Shown here: positions 15,015-22,532 of the stretch, in pieces
How positions within the stretch are numbered: position 1 is the first letter of the stretch
Layout: each line of letters begins with the position of its first letter
Source of the DNA: Paractinoplanes toevensis
GTDB lineage: Bacteria > Actinomycetota > Actinomycetes > Mycobacteriales > Micromonosporaceae
Length of the DNA stretch: 33,901 nt
Assembly (NCBI RefSeq): GCF_018332695.1
Contig: NZ_BOQN01000031.1
Location: 1 to 33,901, forward strand
Reading direction: 5' to 3'
Translations under genes and position numbers: made by a program
The notes under the pieces: model-generated
Database searches by the model: none
What the model was told of the DNA's origin: nothing
What the model saw: the letters and a program-made list of their open reading frames with translations, nothing else

Positions 15015-17474
15015 ATGGCGGCAGATGGGGGTGCGGGCCAGGGTGGCTCCGGCTTCGACATCGTGCTGCGCAGACACCGCCTCCAGGCCAAGCTGACCCA
15101 GGAGGAATTGGCCGCTCGCGCGGCCATCGGCGTCCGGACGGTCCGTGACCTCGAGCGCGGTCGCGCCTCCCGGCCGCAGCGCACCACCGTCGAGTTGCTC
15201 GCCGCCGCCCTCGGCCTGTCCGGTGCCGACCGGGAGACCTTCCTCGCCGCCGCCCGCGGCCAGCCCGCCGAGGAACCGTTGCCGCCCACCCCGTTCCAGC
15301 AGATGCCACCCTCGGCCGAGCTGATCGGCCGCGACTCCGACGTCGCCGAGCTGGTCGCCCGGCTCACCGACCCCGACGGTCCGCGCGGCGTCACCCTGGT
15401 GGGCATCGCCGGAGTCGGCAAGACCAGCCTCGGCCTCACCGTGTCGCACCGTGTCGCCGCGGCCTACCCGGGCGGCGTGGCCGGCATCGTGATCACCGAG
15501 GGCTCGTCGGCCGGCGAGATGCTCAGCGTCATCGCCGCCGTGTTCGGCGTGGGCCGCGCCGATGACCTGCTCGGCCACTTCGCCGACCGGGCCGCCCTGG
15601 TCTTCGTCGACGCGGTGGAGCGCGCGCCCGAGGCCGGCGCCGAGGCGCTCAGCCGGCTGCTCGATCGCATCCCCTCGATGCGGTTCCTGGCCACCGGCCG
15701 GCACCCGGTCGGGTTGCCGGTCGAACGGGTCTGGCCGCTCACCCCGCTGGTCACGCCGCCGCCCGAGACGTCGAACACGATCGCGGCGATCTCGGCGTAC
15801 CCGGCGGTGAGTCTTTTTCTCGAACGTCTCGGCCGGGTGCGCCACACCCAGCTCGAGCCCGACGAGATCGCGCCGCTCGCCATCCTGGTCCGCCGCCTCG
15901 GCGGCATTCCGCTGGCCATCGAGCTGGCCGCGGCCCGCGGCCGGGTGCTCACCATCCCGGAAATTCTTGATCGGTACGGCGATCGCGTGCTCGACCTGGA
16001 CCGGCCGTCCAGTTCGCCCGACGGCGTGGTCTCGCTGCGCGAAGCCGTAGCGGCCAGTTACCGGCTGCTCAACCCGGGTGAGCAGCACGCGCTGCGCCGG
16101 CTGGCGGTGTTCCAGCACCGTTGGTCGCTGGTGCTCGCCGAGCAGATGACCCACGGCACCCAGACCGACGGCGCCGACGTCGTGCACCTGCTCGACCGCC
16201 TCCTCGAGCTCGGGCTGCTCAGCGTGCGCGGGCGCCGCACCTTCCGGTTCCGGCTGCTCGACGTGGTGCGTGACTATGCCGCCGAGCGGGCCGTCGCGGC
16301 CGGTGAGCTGACCGATGCCCGACGGCGGCACGCCCGGGTCTTCGCCGAACTGACCCAGCAGATCGCCCCCGACCTGATCGGCACCGGCCTGGCCGACGCC
16401 GCCTCCCGCCTCGACGACGTGGCCGGTGACCTCGGCGTCGCGATCGCCTTCGCGGCCGGGGAAGATCCGCACACCGCGCTCCGCATCGCCGGGGCGCTCC
16501 CGCGCTGGTGGCGGTTCCGCGGGCGGGACGTCAGCGGACGGCAGTGGCTGCGCCGCCTGCTCGACGATCCGCGCACCGCCGACGCCGACCCGGAGCTGCG
16601 GGCCTGGGCCAAGATCGGTCTGGCCCAGCTGGCCCTCGAGCACGGCGCCGGTGCCGAGGAGATCGGGTCGGCGACCGCCGCGGTGGCCGAGTTCGAGCGG
16701 CTCGGCTCGCTGACCGGGCAACTCGCCGCACACAACCAGCTCGCCTCGCTGTGGATGACCACCGGTGGCTACGGCGAGGCCCGCCGGCACGGCGAAGCGG
16801 CCCTGGCCCTGGCCCGGGACAGCGGCAAGATCCGGGACATGGCCGTCGCCGAGAACAACCTGACCTGGCACGAGATCCGCGAGGGTGACCTGCCGGCCGC
16901 GCGTCGCCGGCTCGCCGCGGTGGACGAGCTGGCCAGTCGGTGCGGTGAGGACCGGCTGCGGGCGGTGGCCCTGACCAACCTGGCCGAGGTGGCCCGGCTC
17001 GAGGGCCGGCCGGACGAGGCCGAGCGGCTGGGCCGCAGCGCGATGCCGGAGCTGGAGCGGGTCGGCGACCCGAACCACCGGCGGCGGCTGCTCGCCACGA
17101 TCGGCCTCGCGCTGGCCGAGTCGGGCCAGGTCGACGAGGCGCTCGAGATCCTGGAGCGGTTGCGACCGCCCGACGAGTTGCCGCCGGACGGGCCGGCCGC
17201 GGTGGTCGAGGCGGCGGTGGCGCTGCAGCAGGGCGAGCAGAAGCACGCGGCGGAGTGCTTCGCCCGGGCCGCCGAGGCGTACGACGGTGCGCATGATCCG
17301 CGAGACGTGGTGGAGGCGCTGGTCGGGCTCATCGTGAGCACTCCGAACCAGGACGAACGAGCCGCGGCGGTGCGGCGGCTGGCCGAACTGTGCCGGTCGG
17401 GCGGCATCACGCTGCTCCCGCGGGATCGGGCCCGGCTCGGGCCGGCGATTGCGGCCCAGGTGGTGGAGGCGTGA
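15015..17474 (+). CDS. Xre-HTH / NB-ARC-like ATPase / TPR regulator
   Basis: An 819-residue STAND-type protein. Residues about 14-72 form an Xre helix-turn-helix (LRRHRLQAKLTQEELAARA then GVRTVRDLERGRASRP). A P-loop GIAGVGKT lies at 130-137 (Lys136, Thr137), with a Walker B-like ALVFVD near 195, an arginine-containing FLATGRHPVGLP sensor segment, and GGIPLAIELAAARGR, the GxPLA motif of NB-ARC and AP-ATPases. From about 480 to the end are TPR-like helix pairs such as EARRHGEAALALARDSGKI. Proteins of this layout are common in actinomycetes as ATP-switched transcription factors, often beside secondary-metabolite or stress genes. No target is obvious here except its own dyad promoter. ATG 15015 lacks a ribosome site and fits leaderless translation. 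Confidence 0.9.
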   Translation: MAADGGAGQGGSGFDIVLRRHRLQAKLTQEELAARAAIGVRTVRDLERGRASRPQRTTVELLAAALGLSGADRETFLAAARGQPAEEPLPPTPFQQMPPSAELIGRDSDVAELVARLTDPDGPRGVTLVGIAGVGKTSLGLTVSHRVAAAYPGGVAGIVITEGSSAGEMLSVIAAVFGVGRADDLLGHFADRAALVFVDAVERAPEAGAEALSRLLDRIPSMRFLATGRHPVGLPVERVWPLTPLVTPPPETSNTIAAISAYPAVSLFLERLGRVRHTQLEPDEIAPLAILVRRLGGIPLAIELAAARGRVLTIPEILDRYGDRVLDLDRPSSSPDGVVSLREAVAASYRLLNPGEQHALRRLAVFQHRWSLVLAEQMTHGTQTDGADVVHLLDRLLELGLLSVRGRRTFRFRLLDVVRDYAAERAVAAGELTDARRRHARVFAELTQQIAPDLIGTGLADAASRLDDVAGDLGVAIAFAAGEDPHTALRIAGALPRWWRFRGRDVSGRQWLRRLLDDPRTADADPELRAWAKIGLAQLALEHGAGAEEIGSATAAVAEFERLGSLTGQLAAHNQLASLWMTTGGYGEARRHGEAALALARDSGKIRDMAVAENNLTWHEIREGDLPAARRRLAAVDELASRCGEDRLRAVALTNLAEVARLEGRPDEAERLGRSAMPELERVGDPNHRRRLLATIGLALAESGQVDEALEILERLRPPDELPPDGPAAVVEAAVALQQGEQKHAAECFARAAEAYDGAHDPRDVVEALVGLIVSTPNQDERAAAVRRLAELCRSGGITLLPRDRARLGPAIAAQVVEA

Positions 17475-17754
17475 CCCCTGGTGTGGCGCGGACGGCCGGC
17501 GATCGTGCCCCCCACGCGCCGACCGTCGCAACGCCCCACCAGTAACGCGGCGAAAACGAAGGCTCCCCCGTCAGCCCCGTACGTCGCCTCGGTCGCGCCG
17601 CATCCCCCTTGCGCTGATCACAGTAGCCGCGAGGTCGCGGGAAGCTCGGGAGAAATGTCCGTTTGAGCCCTCGCGTGGCCCAGTTCTGCCGGTATTTCTG
17701 CCGGTTCGCCGTCCCATCGCTGCGCTATCGGCGTAGGAAGAGCAGGAGGCCCGA
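17475..17754. other. Convergent gene-poor spacer, nothing assigned
   Basis: These 280 bases lie between the NB-ARC regulator and the end of the MarR gene on the opposite strand. Open frames across it are Arg/Pro-rich shadows. A short direct repeat, TTCTGCCGGT at about 17682 and 17698, is the only regularity I noticed. No clear T-run terminator is visible. Confidence 0.5.
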
Positions 17755-18246
17755 TCAGGCGGCCTCGACGGCAGCCTGGTCGGCGCTGCCGGCGGTGGCA
17801 CACGGATTGACGGCGTCCCGGATGGTGCGCAGCGATTCGAGCATGCCGGCCAACTGCTCCGGGGAAAGCTGTCCGATGAACCATTGCTGCACCAGAGCCA
17901 GATGACCGGGCAGAACCTGGTCGAGCCGGGCGCGACCGGCCTCGGTGATCACCGCGTAGGAACTGCGGCGGTCGCTCGGGCAGGCCTCACGGCAGACCAG
18001 GCCGTCACGGTCCATCCGGTCCACCACGCGGGTCACGCCGCTGGTGGACAGCGACGTCTGGCCGGCGAGATCGGTCATCCGCAGGCGATTGCCGGGCGAG
18101 CGGGCCAGCCGCATGAGCACCTCGAACTCGACGGCGGAGAGCCGGTGCTCCTCGAACTGTGCGGCGAAACGGCTGGTCAAGCCCGTGTATGCCTCGGCGA
18201 ACAGGCCGACGGCGGTGAAGCGGGGGTCATCCAGGTCGGTACTCAC
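17755..18246 (-). CDS. MarR-family transcriptional regulator
   Basis: A 163-residue winged-helix protein. The DNA-binding region spans about 40-105: LSAVEFEVLMRLARSPGNRLRM, TDLAGQTSLSTSGVTRVVDRM as helix-turn-helix, and DGLVCREACPSDRRSSYAVIT as the wing. The wing contains a CxxxC pair, and a third Cys lies near the C-terminus (VNPCATAG), so thiol-based redox sensing is conceivable but unproven. GTG at 18246 gives the normal MarR N-terminus. It is divergent from the YceI gene with a shared 104-base promoter region containing a dyad, the usual arrangement in which the MarR protein controls itself and its neighbour. Confidence 0.92.
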   Translation of the reverse strand: MSTDLDDPRFTAVGLFAEAYTGLTSRFAAQFEEHRLSAVEFEVLMRLARSPGNRLRMTDLAGQTSLSTSGVTRVVDRMDRDGLVCREACPSDRRSSYAVITEAGRARLDQVLPGHLALVQQWFIGQLSPEQLAGMLESLRTIRDAVNPCATAGSADQAAVEAA

Positions 18247-18268
18247 AGGCCCAGCCTACCTCGTTCAC

Positions 18269-18299
18269 TTGACAAGCGGAATATTGCTGCCGCTATAGT
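18269..18299 (+). promoter_or_regulatory. YceI promoter with overlapping AGCGG/CCGCT dyad
   Basis: TTGACA (18269-18274) and TATAGT (18294-18299) are near-consensus -35 and -10 boxes with a 19-base spacer, longer than the usual 17. Inside the spacer, AGCGG (18275-18279) and CCGCT (18290-18294) form an inverted repeat, well placed for a MarR dimer to block or remodel the promoter. The sequence matches are seen; control by the adjacent MarR is inferred. Confidence 0.7.
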
Positions 18300-18350
18300 T
18301 GCTGTGTCACGCAAACATCCCGCAGTGCTTCGAAAGAGGGAAATCAAGTC

Positions 18351-18926
18351 ATGAGCGACGTCGTGAGCACCCGCCCGTTCGAGGGTCTTCAGATCCCGGT
18401 TGCCGGCACCTACGAGCTGGACGCCGCGCACAAGCGGGTCGGTTTCGTAGTGCGACACCTCATGGTCAGCAAGGTTCGCGGGCAGTTCGCCGAGGCCAGC
18501 GCGACGATCACCGTCGCCGAGGACCCGCTGCAGTCCGCCGTCACCGCCTCGATCACGACCCTGAGCATCGAGACCGGCCAGCCCGACCGTGACAACCACC
18601 TGCGCAGCGGTGACTTCTTCGAGGCGGAGAAGTACCCGACCATCGAGTTCCGCAGCACGGGCGTCAAGTCGCACGCCGGTGCCGAGTTCATCCTCGACGG
18701 CGAGCTCACCATCAAGGGCGTGACCAAGCCGGTCGAGCTGGTCGTCGAGTTCGAGGGCGCCACCACCAGCCCGTACGGTAAGAGTGTCTTCGGTTTCAGC
18801 GCGACCACCGAGATCGACCGCGAGGACTGGGGCCTGACCTACAACATGGCCCTCGAGTCCGGCGGCGTCATGATCGGCAAGAAGGTAAAGATCGAGATCG
18901 AGGGCGAAGCCATTCGCCAGGACTGA
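18351..18926 (+). CDS. YceI-family lipid-binding protein, cytoplasmic form
   Basis: A 191-residue protein of the YceI family, a lipocalin-like beta barrel that binds long isoprenoid or fatty-amide ligands. Typical motifs are GTYELDAAHKRVGFVVRHLMVSKVRGQF near the start, DNHLRSGDFFEAEKYPTIEF in the middle and GFSATTEIDREDWGLTYN near the end. Many proteobacterial members are periplasmic, but no signal peptide is visible here, so it should act in the cytoplasm. ATG 18351 follows GAGGG with ten-base spacing. The divergent MarR gene and the strong terminator directly downstream make it a monocistronic, inducible unit. The physiological ligand is unknown; a role with quinone precursors or oxidative stress is possible from family knowledge. 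Confidence 0.92.
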   Translation: MSDVVSTRPFEGLQIPVAGTYELDAAHKRVGFVVRHLMVSKVRGQFAEASATITVAEDPLQSAVTASITTLSIETGQPDRDNHLRSGDFFEAEKYPTIEFRSTGVKSHAGAEFILDGELTIKGVTKPVELVVEFEGATTSPYGKSVFGFSATTEIDREDWGLTYNMALESGGVMIGKKVKIEIEGEAIRQD

Positions 18927-18946
18927 CGTTCCGACGGTCCACACCG

Positions 18947-18982
18947 GAGCCGCCGCCCGATTGCCGGGCGGCGGCTCTTTTT
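18947..18982 (+). terminator. Strong intrinsic terminator after yceI
   Basis: GAGCCGCCGCCCG (18947-18959) pairs perfectly with CGGGCGGCGGCTC (18965-18977) around a five-base loop, followed at once by TTTTT (18978-18982). This is the clearest factor-independent terminator in the window. Confidence 0.92.
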
Positions 18983-19093
18983 GGTGTCTGGCGGAGGCGG
19001 CCCGGGGGTGGCAAGGTGGACCGAGCGCACATGTTCGCTCACATAGTGGTGATCGAAGTCCGTTTTCGTCCCTGGCGATGCCGGGAGGGGTGA

Positions 19094-20560
19094 GTGGGCA
19101 AGGATCTGGCAACGATCGCCTTCGCGCCCGAAGACCGGATCAACTTCCGGCACAAGGTGCGCAGCTGCATGGACGCGCTCGCGCAGATGCTCGACGACGA
19201 CGCGTTCGACGACCGGGACGGGATGACCGGGCTCGAGATCGAGCTCAACCTGGTCGACGACGACGGTCGCCCGGCGATGCGGAATGCCGAGGTGCTCGGC
19301 TGCATCGCCGACCCGGCCTTCCAGACCGAATTGGGGCAGTTCAACCTCGAACTCAACGAGCCGCCCCGGCCGATCGCCGACTTGGGAAGCTATCAGCTGG
19401 ACATTCTGGACAGACTTCGCCGGGCGGCCGAACGCGCCGCGAAGGCCGACACCGGGCTCGTGCTGATCGGGATGCTGCCTACCCTGACCCCCGGCCACCT
19501 GGTGCTGGAAAATCTGTCGGCCAACTCGCGCTATCGGCTGCTCAACGACGAGATGGCCGGGGCCCGGGGCGAGCAGTTCCACCTCGACATCCACGGCGAG
19601 GAACGGCTGCGCAGCGCCAGCGACTCGATCGTGCCCGAGGCGGCCTGTACCAGCGTGCAGTTCCACCTGCAGGTCGCGCCCGGCCGGTTCGCGAGCTACT
19701 GGAACGCGTCGCAGGCCATCGCCGGCCCACAGGTGGCGATCGGGGCCAACTCGCCCTGGTTCCACGGGCGCCGGCTGTGGGCCGAGACCCGGATCGCCGT
19801 GTTCGACCAGGCCACCGACGTGCGACCGGACGAACTCAAGGCCCAGGGCGTACGCCCGCGGGTCTGGTTCGGCGAGCGCTGGATCACCTCGGTGTTCGAC
19901 CTCTTCGAGGAGAACGTCAGGTTCTTCCCGCCACTGTTGCCGATCATCGAGGAGGAGGACCCGCTCAAGGTCCTCACCGCCGGCGGCACTCCCCACCTCG
20001 GTGAACTGCGGCTGCACAACGGCACGGTCTACCGGTGGAACCGGCCGGTCTACGACGTGATGGACAGGCGCCCGCACCTGCGGGTGGAAAACCGGGTGCT
20101 GCCGTCCGGCCCGACGGTCGCCGACCTGCTGGCCAACGCCGCCTTCTACTTCGGCCTCAGCCGTCAACTGGCCGACGAGGAACGCCCGATCTGGTCGCAA
20201 CTGCCGTTCGCCACCGCCGAGGACAACTTCTACCGCGGCGCCCGCGACGGCATCTCGGCGGTGATGCACTGGCCGCGGATCGGCGAGATCGCGGTGACCG
20301 ACCTCGTCCGCTCGGTGCTGCTGCCGAAGGCCGACCAGGGCCTCGAGCGGTTCGGCGTCGATCGGGCCGACCGGGACCACCTGCTCGGCATCATCGACGA
20401 CCGCTGCCGCACCGGCCAGAACGGCGCGAGCTGGCAGACGGCCGCCGTCCGTGACGCCGAGCGCCGGGGCCTGACCAGGGAAGCAGCGCTCTACGACATG
20501 CTCCGGCGCTACCGAACCCACCAGGAGACCAACGAGCCGGTGCACACCTGGCCGCTCTGA
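19094..20560 (+). CDS. Glutamate-cysteine ligase family (GCS2-like) enzyme
   Basis: A 488-residue member of the carboxylate-amine ligase group that joins the gamma-carboxyl of glutamate to an amine with ATP. Supporting blocks are MTGLEIELNLVDDDGRP near 44-60, FQTELGQFNLELNEPPRP near 76-93 (acidic residues for Mg-ATP), CTSVQFHLQVAPGRF near 185-200, and HLRVENRVLPSGPTVAD near 328, where the Arg would bind substrate. Actinomycetes use mycothiol rather than glutathione, so the product may be a gamma-glutamyl compound other than gamma-glutamylcysteine; EgtA of ergothioneine synthesis is a functional relative, but the rest of that pathway is not adjacent. GTG 19094 lies behind GGGAGGGG. The gene is isolated, convergent with the membrane-protein gene. 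Confidence 0.82.
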   Translation: MGKDLATIAFAPEDRINFRHKVRSCMDALAQMLDDDAFDDRDGMTGLEIELNLVDDDGRPAMRNAEVLGCIADPAFQTELGQFNLELNEPPRPIADLGSYQLDILDRLRRAAERAAKADTGLVLIGMLPTLTPGHLVLENLSANSRYRLLNDEMAGARGEQFHLDIHGEERLRSASDSIVPEAACTSVQFHLQVAPGRFASYWNASQAIAGPQVAIGANSPWFHGRRLWAETRIAVFDQATDVRPDELKAQGVRPRVWFGERWITSVFDLFEENVRFFPPLLPIIEEEDPLKVLTAGGTPHLGELRLHNGTVYRWNRPVYDVMDRRPHLRVENRVLPSGPTVADLLANAAFYFGLSRQLADEERPIWSQLPFATAEDNFYRGARDGISAVMHWPRIGEIAVTDLVRSVLLPKADQGLERFGVDRADRDHLLGIIDDRCRTGQNGASWQTAAVRDAERRGLTREAALYDMLRRYRTHQETNEPVHTWPL

Positions 20561-20564
20561 TCAC

Positions 20565-20587
20565 GCCCGGTTGCGGCGCGGCCGGGC
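20565..20587. terminator. Weak hairpin between convergent genes
   Basis: GCCCGG (20565-20570) can pair with CCGGGC (20582-20587) around an eleven-base loop, exactly filling the 27-base gap between the ligase stop and the minus-strand stop at 20588. Its symmetry would suit both strands. No T-run is present. Confidence 0.35.
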
Positions 20588-22399
20588 CTAATCGTCGGCG
20601 GCGGGCTTGGGGTTGATCCGGGCGATCGTGGGTGCCTCGGGCGGCGGGGTGACCGTCGACTTCGGACCTTTGGCCTCGGGGGGCTTGGCCGGTTGGCTGG
20701 CCTTCCGGCCACGGAACCGGCCGGGCCGGGCCGCGGCGGCGATCTCCGGATCGGTGTAGTCGGCCGGGGGTGTGGGCGGGTCGTTCAGCGGCGTCGGTGT
20801 CTTCGGCTGGGAGACCGGAGTGGGCTCCGAGTCGCGCTTGACCGCCGCGTCCGCGGTCGGCTTCGGCGCTGCGCCGCTCGCCGGCGGCGGAACGGGCAAT
20901 TTCGCACGACCGGTCGGCGTGGAATCCCCCGCCTCCCGAGCCGCTGCTGGGGGCTTTGCGGCTTTTGTGGTCTCAGTGACCCGGCCGGCCTTGGTGGGGA
21001 CGGCTGCTGCGGTAACCCGCGCGGATCTGGCGGGCGCGGTGGCCTCCGCGGGCCTCGCGGGTCCGGTGGCCGGGTCGGCGCCCGACGGGTCGTGGGCGGC
21101 GGATCTCGCGGAGGGGATCGCCGCGGCCCGCCCGGTGGCCGAGCTCGTGGTGGTCCGCCCGGTCGCCGAGGTAGCCGCTGCCGTGCCGGTCTCGTCCGAA
21201 CCCGTGCCCGTCTGCTTTGTCCGTCTGGTCGGCGTCTCGTCCGTGGCCGTTCCGCTCCGCGCCTGGCTTGTGCCCGTTCCGCTCCGTGCCTCGGCCGTGT
21301 CCGTTCCGGTCCCCGTCGCCGTTCTTGTTTGCGTGGCCGTTTCCGTCCGCGCGTCTTCCGTGTCCGTGCCGGTCCGTGCTGCCGTTCCGGTCTGCGTTGC
21401 CGTTCCGGCCCGCGTTGCCGTTCCGGCCCGCGCTGCCGTTCCGGCCAGCGTTGCCGGTCCGGTCTGTGGCTCGTCGGCGTCGGACTCTGCCTCGTCGTCC
21501 GCGGTGGTGGCCCGGCGGGTGCGCCGGTCGGCCAGGGCTCGGGCGGCGGTGATCATCAGGGCCGAGCCGGCCAGGCCGGCCAGCACCGCGTAGGGCGCGA
21601 TCAGGTAGGCCGACTCGAGCTGGCCCAGGTCGCCGGTCAGGCGTGGGGCCAGGACCAGGAATGACGCGGCTACCAGCAAGGGGCCTACCGCGCCGGAGGT
21701 GGTGGCGCCTACGCCCAGGTCGCCCCGGAGGGCGGCGGTGAGCGCGGCGAGCACGCCGAGCAGGAACGCGGCGCTCAGGGTGAGCAGCGCACTCGGCCAG
21801 TAGATGGTGCCGTAGCGGCCGCCGGACGTGGCCTCGGCGAACTGCCAGCTGGTCAGGTAGGTCGCGGAGTCGCGGTGCAGGGAGAGTTCGACCACGATCG
21901 CGGTGATGGCCAGCGCCCAGAGCCAGGCGGCGGTGGCGATCAGGTTGACGGCCACCGGCCGGGAACGAACGGCCCAATACGCCACCATTGCCCCAAGGAC
22001 CACCCCGACGATCGCGTACGTCGCTGCGATCGCCTGCGGGGTGCGCGCTTCCATCCGTACGGCATCGCGGGCCGGAAGCGCGATCAGCGCGACGGCCACC
22101 AGAGCCCCGACCCCCGCGGAGATCGCGAGAGCCGCCCCGAGAGGCCCGCGGGACCGCTCGGCCGGCGCCCCACCCAGCCGGCTTGCGATGACCGCGCCGA
22201 AGACGGTGGCGCTCGCGGTGATCCAGGTGGCCCAGCCGAGGCTGCCCAGCCAGACGCTGGTGTCGGTGCTCGTGGTCTGCGGCCAGACGACGACGCCCAG
22301 GCCGTAGCCCAGGCCCAGTTGTGCGGCACCGGTGCCGGCGGCGACTCCGGCCGCGGTGGCAACCCGTGTTGTCCAGCCCTTGTCGGCCATGCGGGGCAC
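20588..22399 (-). CDS. Multi-pass membrane protein with long Thr/Ala/Gly repeat tail
   Basis: A protein of about 603 residues in two very different halves. The first roughly 290 residues hold about eight hydrophobic segments, for example LGLGYGLGVVVW, ALVAVALIAL, YAIVGVVLGAMVAYWAV, LIATAAWLWALAITAIVV and YAVLAGLAGSALMITAA. The second half is low-complexity, first with GTATRA/GTATQT-like hexapeptides, then Lys/Pro/Ala-rich, ending in ARINPKPAADD. I do not recognise a family. The start is uncertain: a perfect AGGAGGTGA (22417-22409) overlaps GTG 22411, is twelve bases from GTG 22399 (chosen), and is far from ATG 22390 (MADKGWTT), which is a common-style start. The tail is probably cytoplasmic or spans the wall; topology cannot be fixed by eye. 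Confidence 0.78.
   Translation of the reverse strand: MPRMADKGWTTRVATAAGVAAGTGAAQLGLGYGLGVVVWPQTTSTDTSVWLGSLGWATWITASATVFGAVIASRLGGAPAERSRGPLGAALAISAGVGALVAVALIALPARDAVRMEARTPQAIAATYAIVGVVLGAMVAYWAVRSRPVAVNLIATAAWLWALAITAIVVELSLHRDSATYLTSWQFAEATSGGRYGTIYWPSALLTLSAAFLLGVLAALTAALRGDLGVGATTSGAVGPLLVAASFLVLAPRLTGDLGQLESAYLIAPYAVLAGLAGSALMITAARALADRRTRRATTADDEAESDADEPQTGPATLAGTAARAGTATRAGTATQTGTAARTGTDTEDARTETATQTRTATGTGTDTAEARSGTGTSQARSGTATDETPTRRTKQTGTGSDETGTAAATSATGRTTTSSATGRAAAIPSARSAAHDPSGADPATGPARPAEATAPARSARVTAAAVPTKAGRVTETTKAAKPPAAAREAGDSTPTGRAKLPVPPPASGAAPKPTADAAVKRDSEPTPVSQPKTPTPLNDPPTPPADYTDPEIAAAARPGRFRGRKASQPAKPPEAKGPKSTVTPPPEAPTIARINPKPAADD
21378..21467. repeat. Five tandem 18-bp units inside the membrane-protein gene
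   Basis: Units begin at 21378, 21396, 21414, 21432 and 21450. The copies at 21396-21413 and 21414-21431 are identical, and the others differ by a few bases. Each unit codes six residues of the GTA(T/A)(R/Q)(A/T) type on the minus strand. Being in frame, copy-number changes would lengthen or shorten the tail without breaking the gene. Confidence 0.85.
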
Positions 22400-22532
22400 T
22401 GTAGCGGTCACCTCCTATGCCTGCGAATCCATCGGTGGTGGTCAAGCTGGCTCTTCGGCCCGCCTGGGTAACACATGTGCAGCAAGATTGAGTACCTTGA
22501 CCCGTGCGGGTGACGGACGCGGAGGAGCGGAG

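Noticed and set aside
12147..17531. A 1794-codon open frame on the minus strand
   Set aside because: It lies opposite four well-identified plus-strand genes and consists of Arg/Gly/Val/His-rich sequence, the usual antisense shadow of GC-rich coding DNA.
17449..17736. A 95-codon plus-strand frame after the NB-ARC gene
   Set aside because: Arg/Pro-rich product without ribosome site or codon periodicity.
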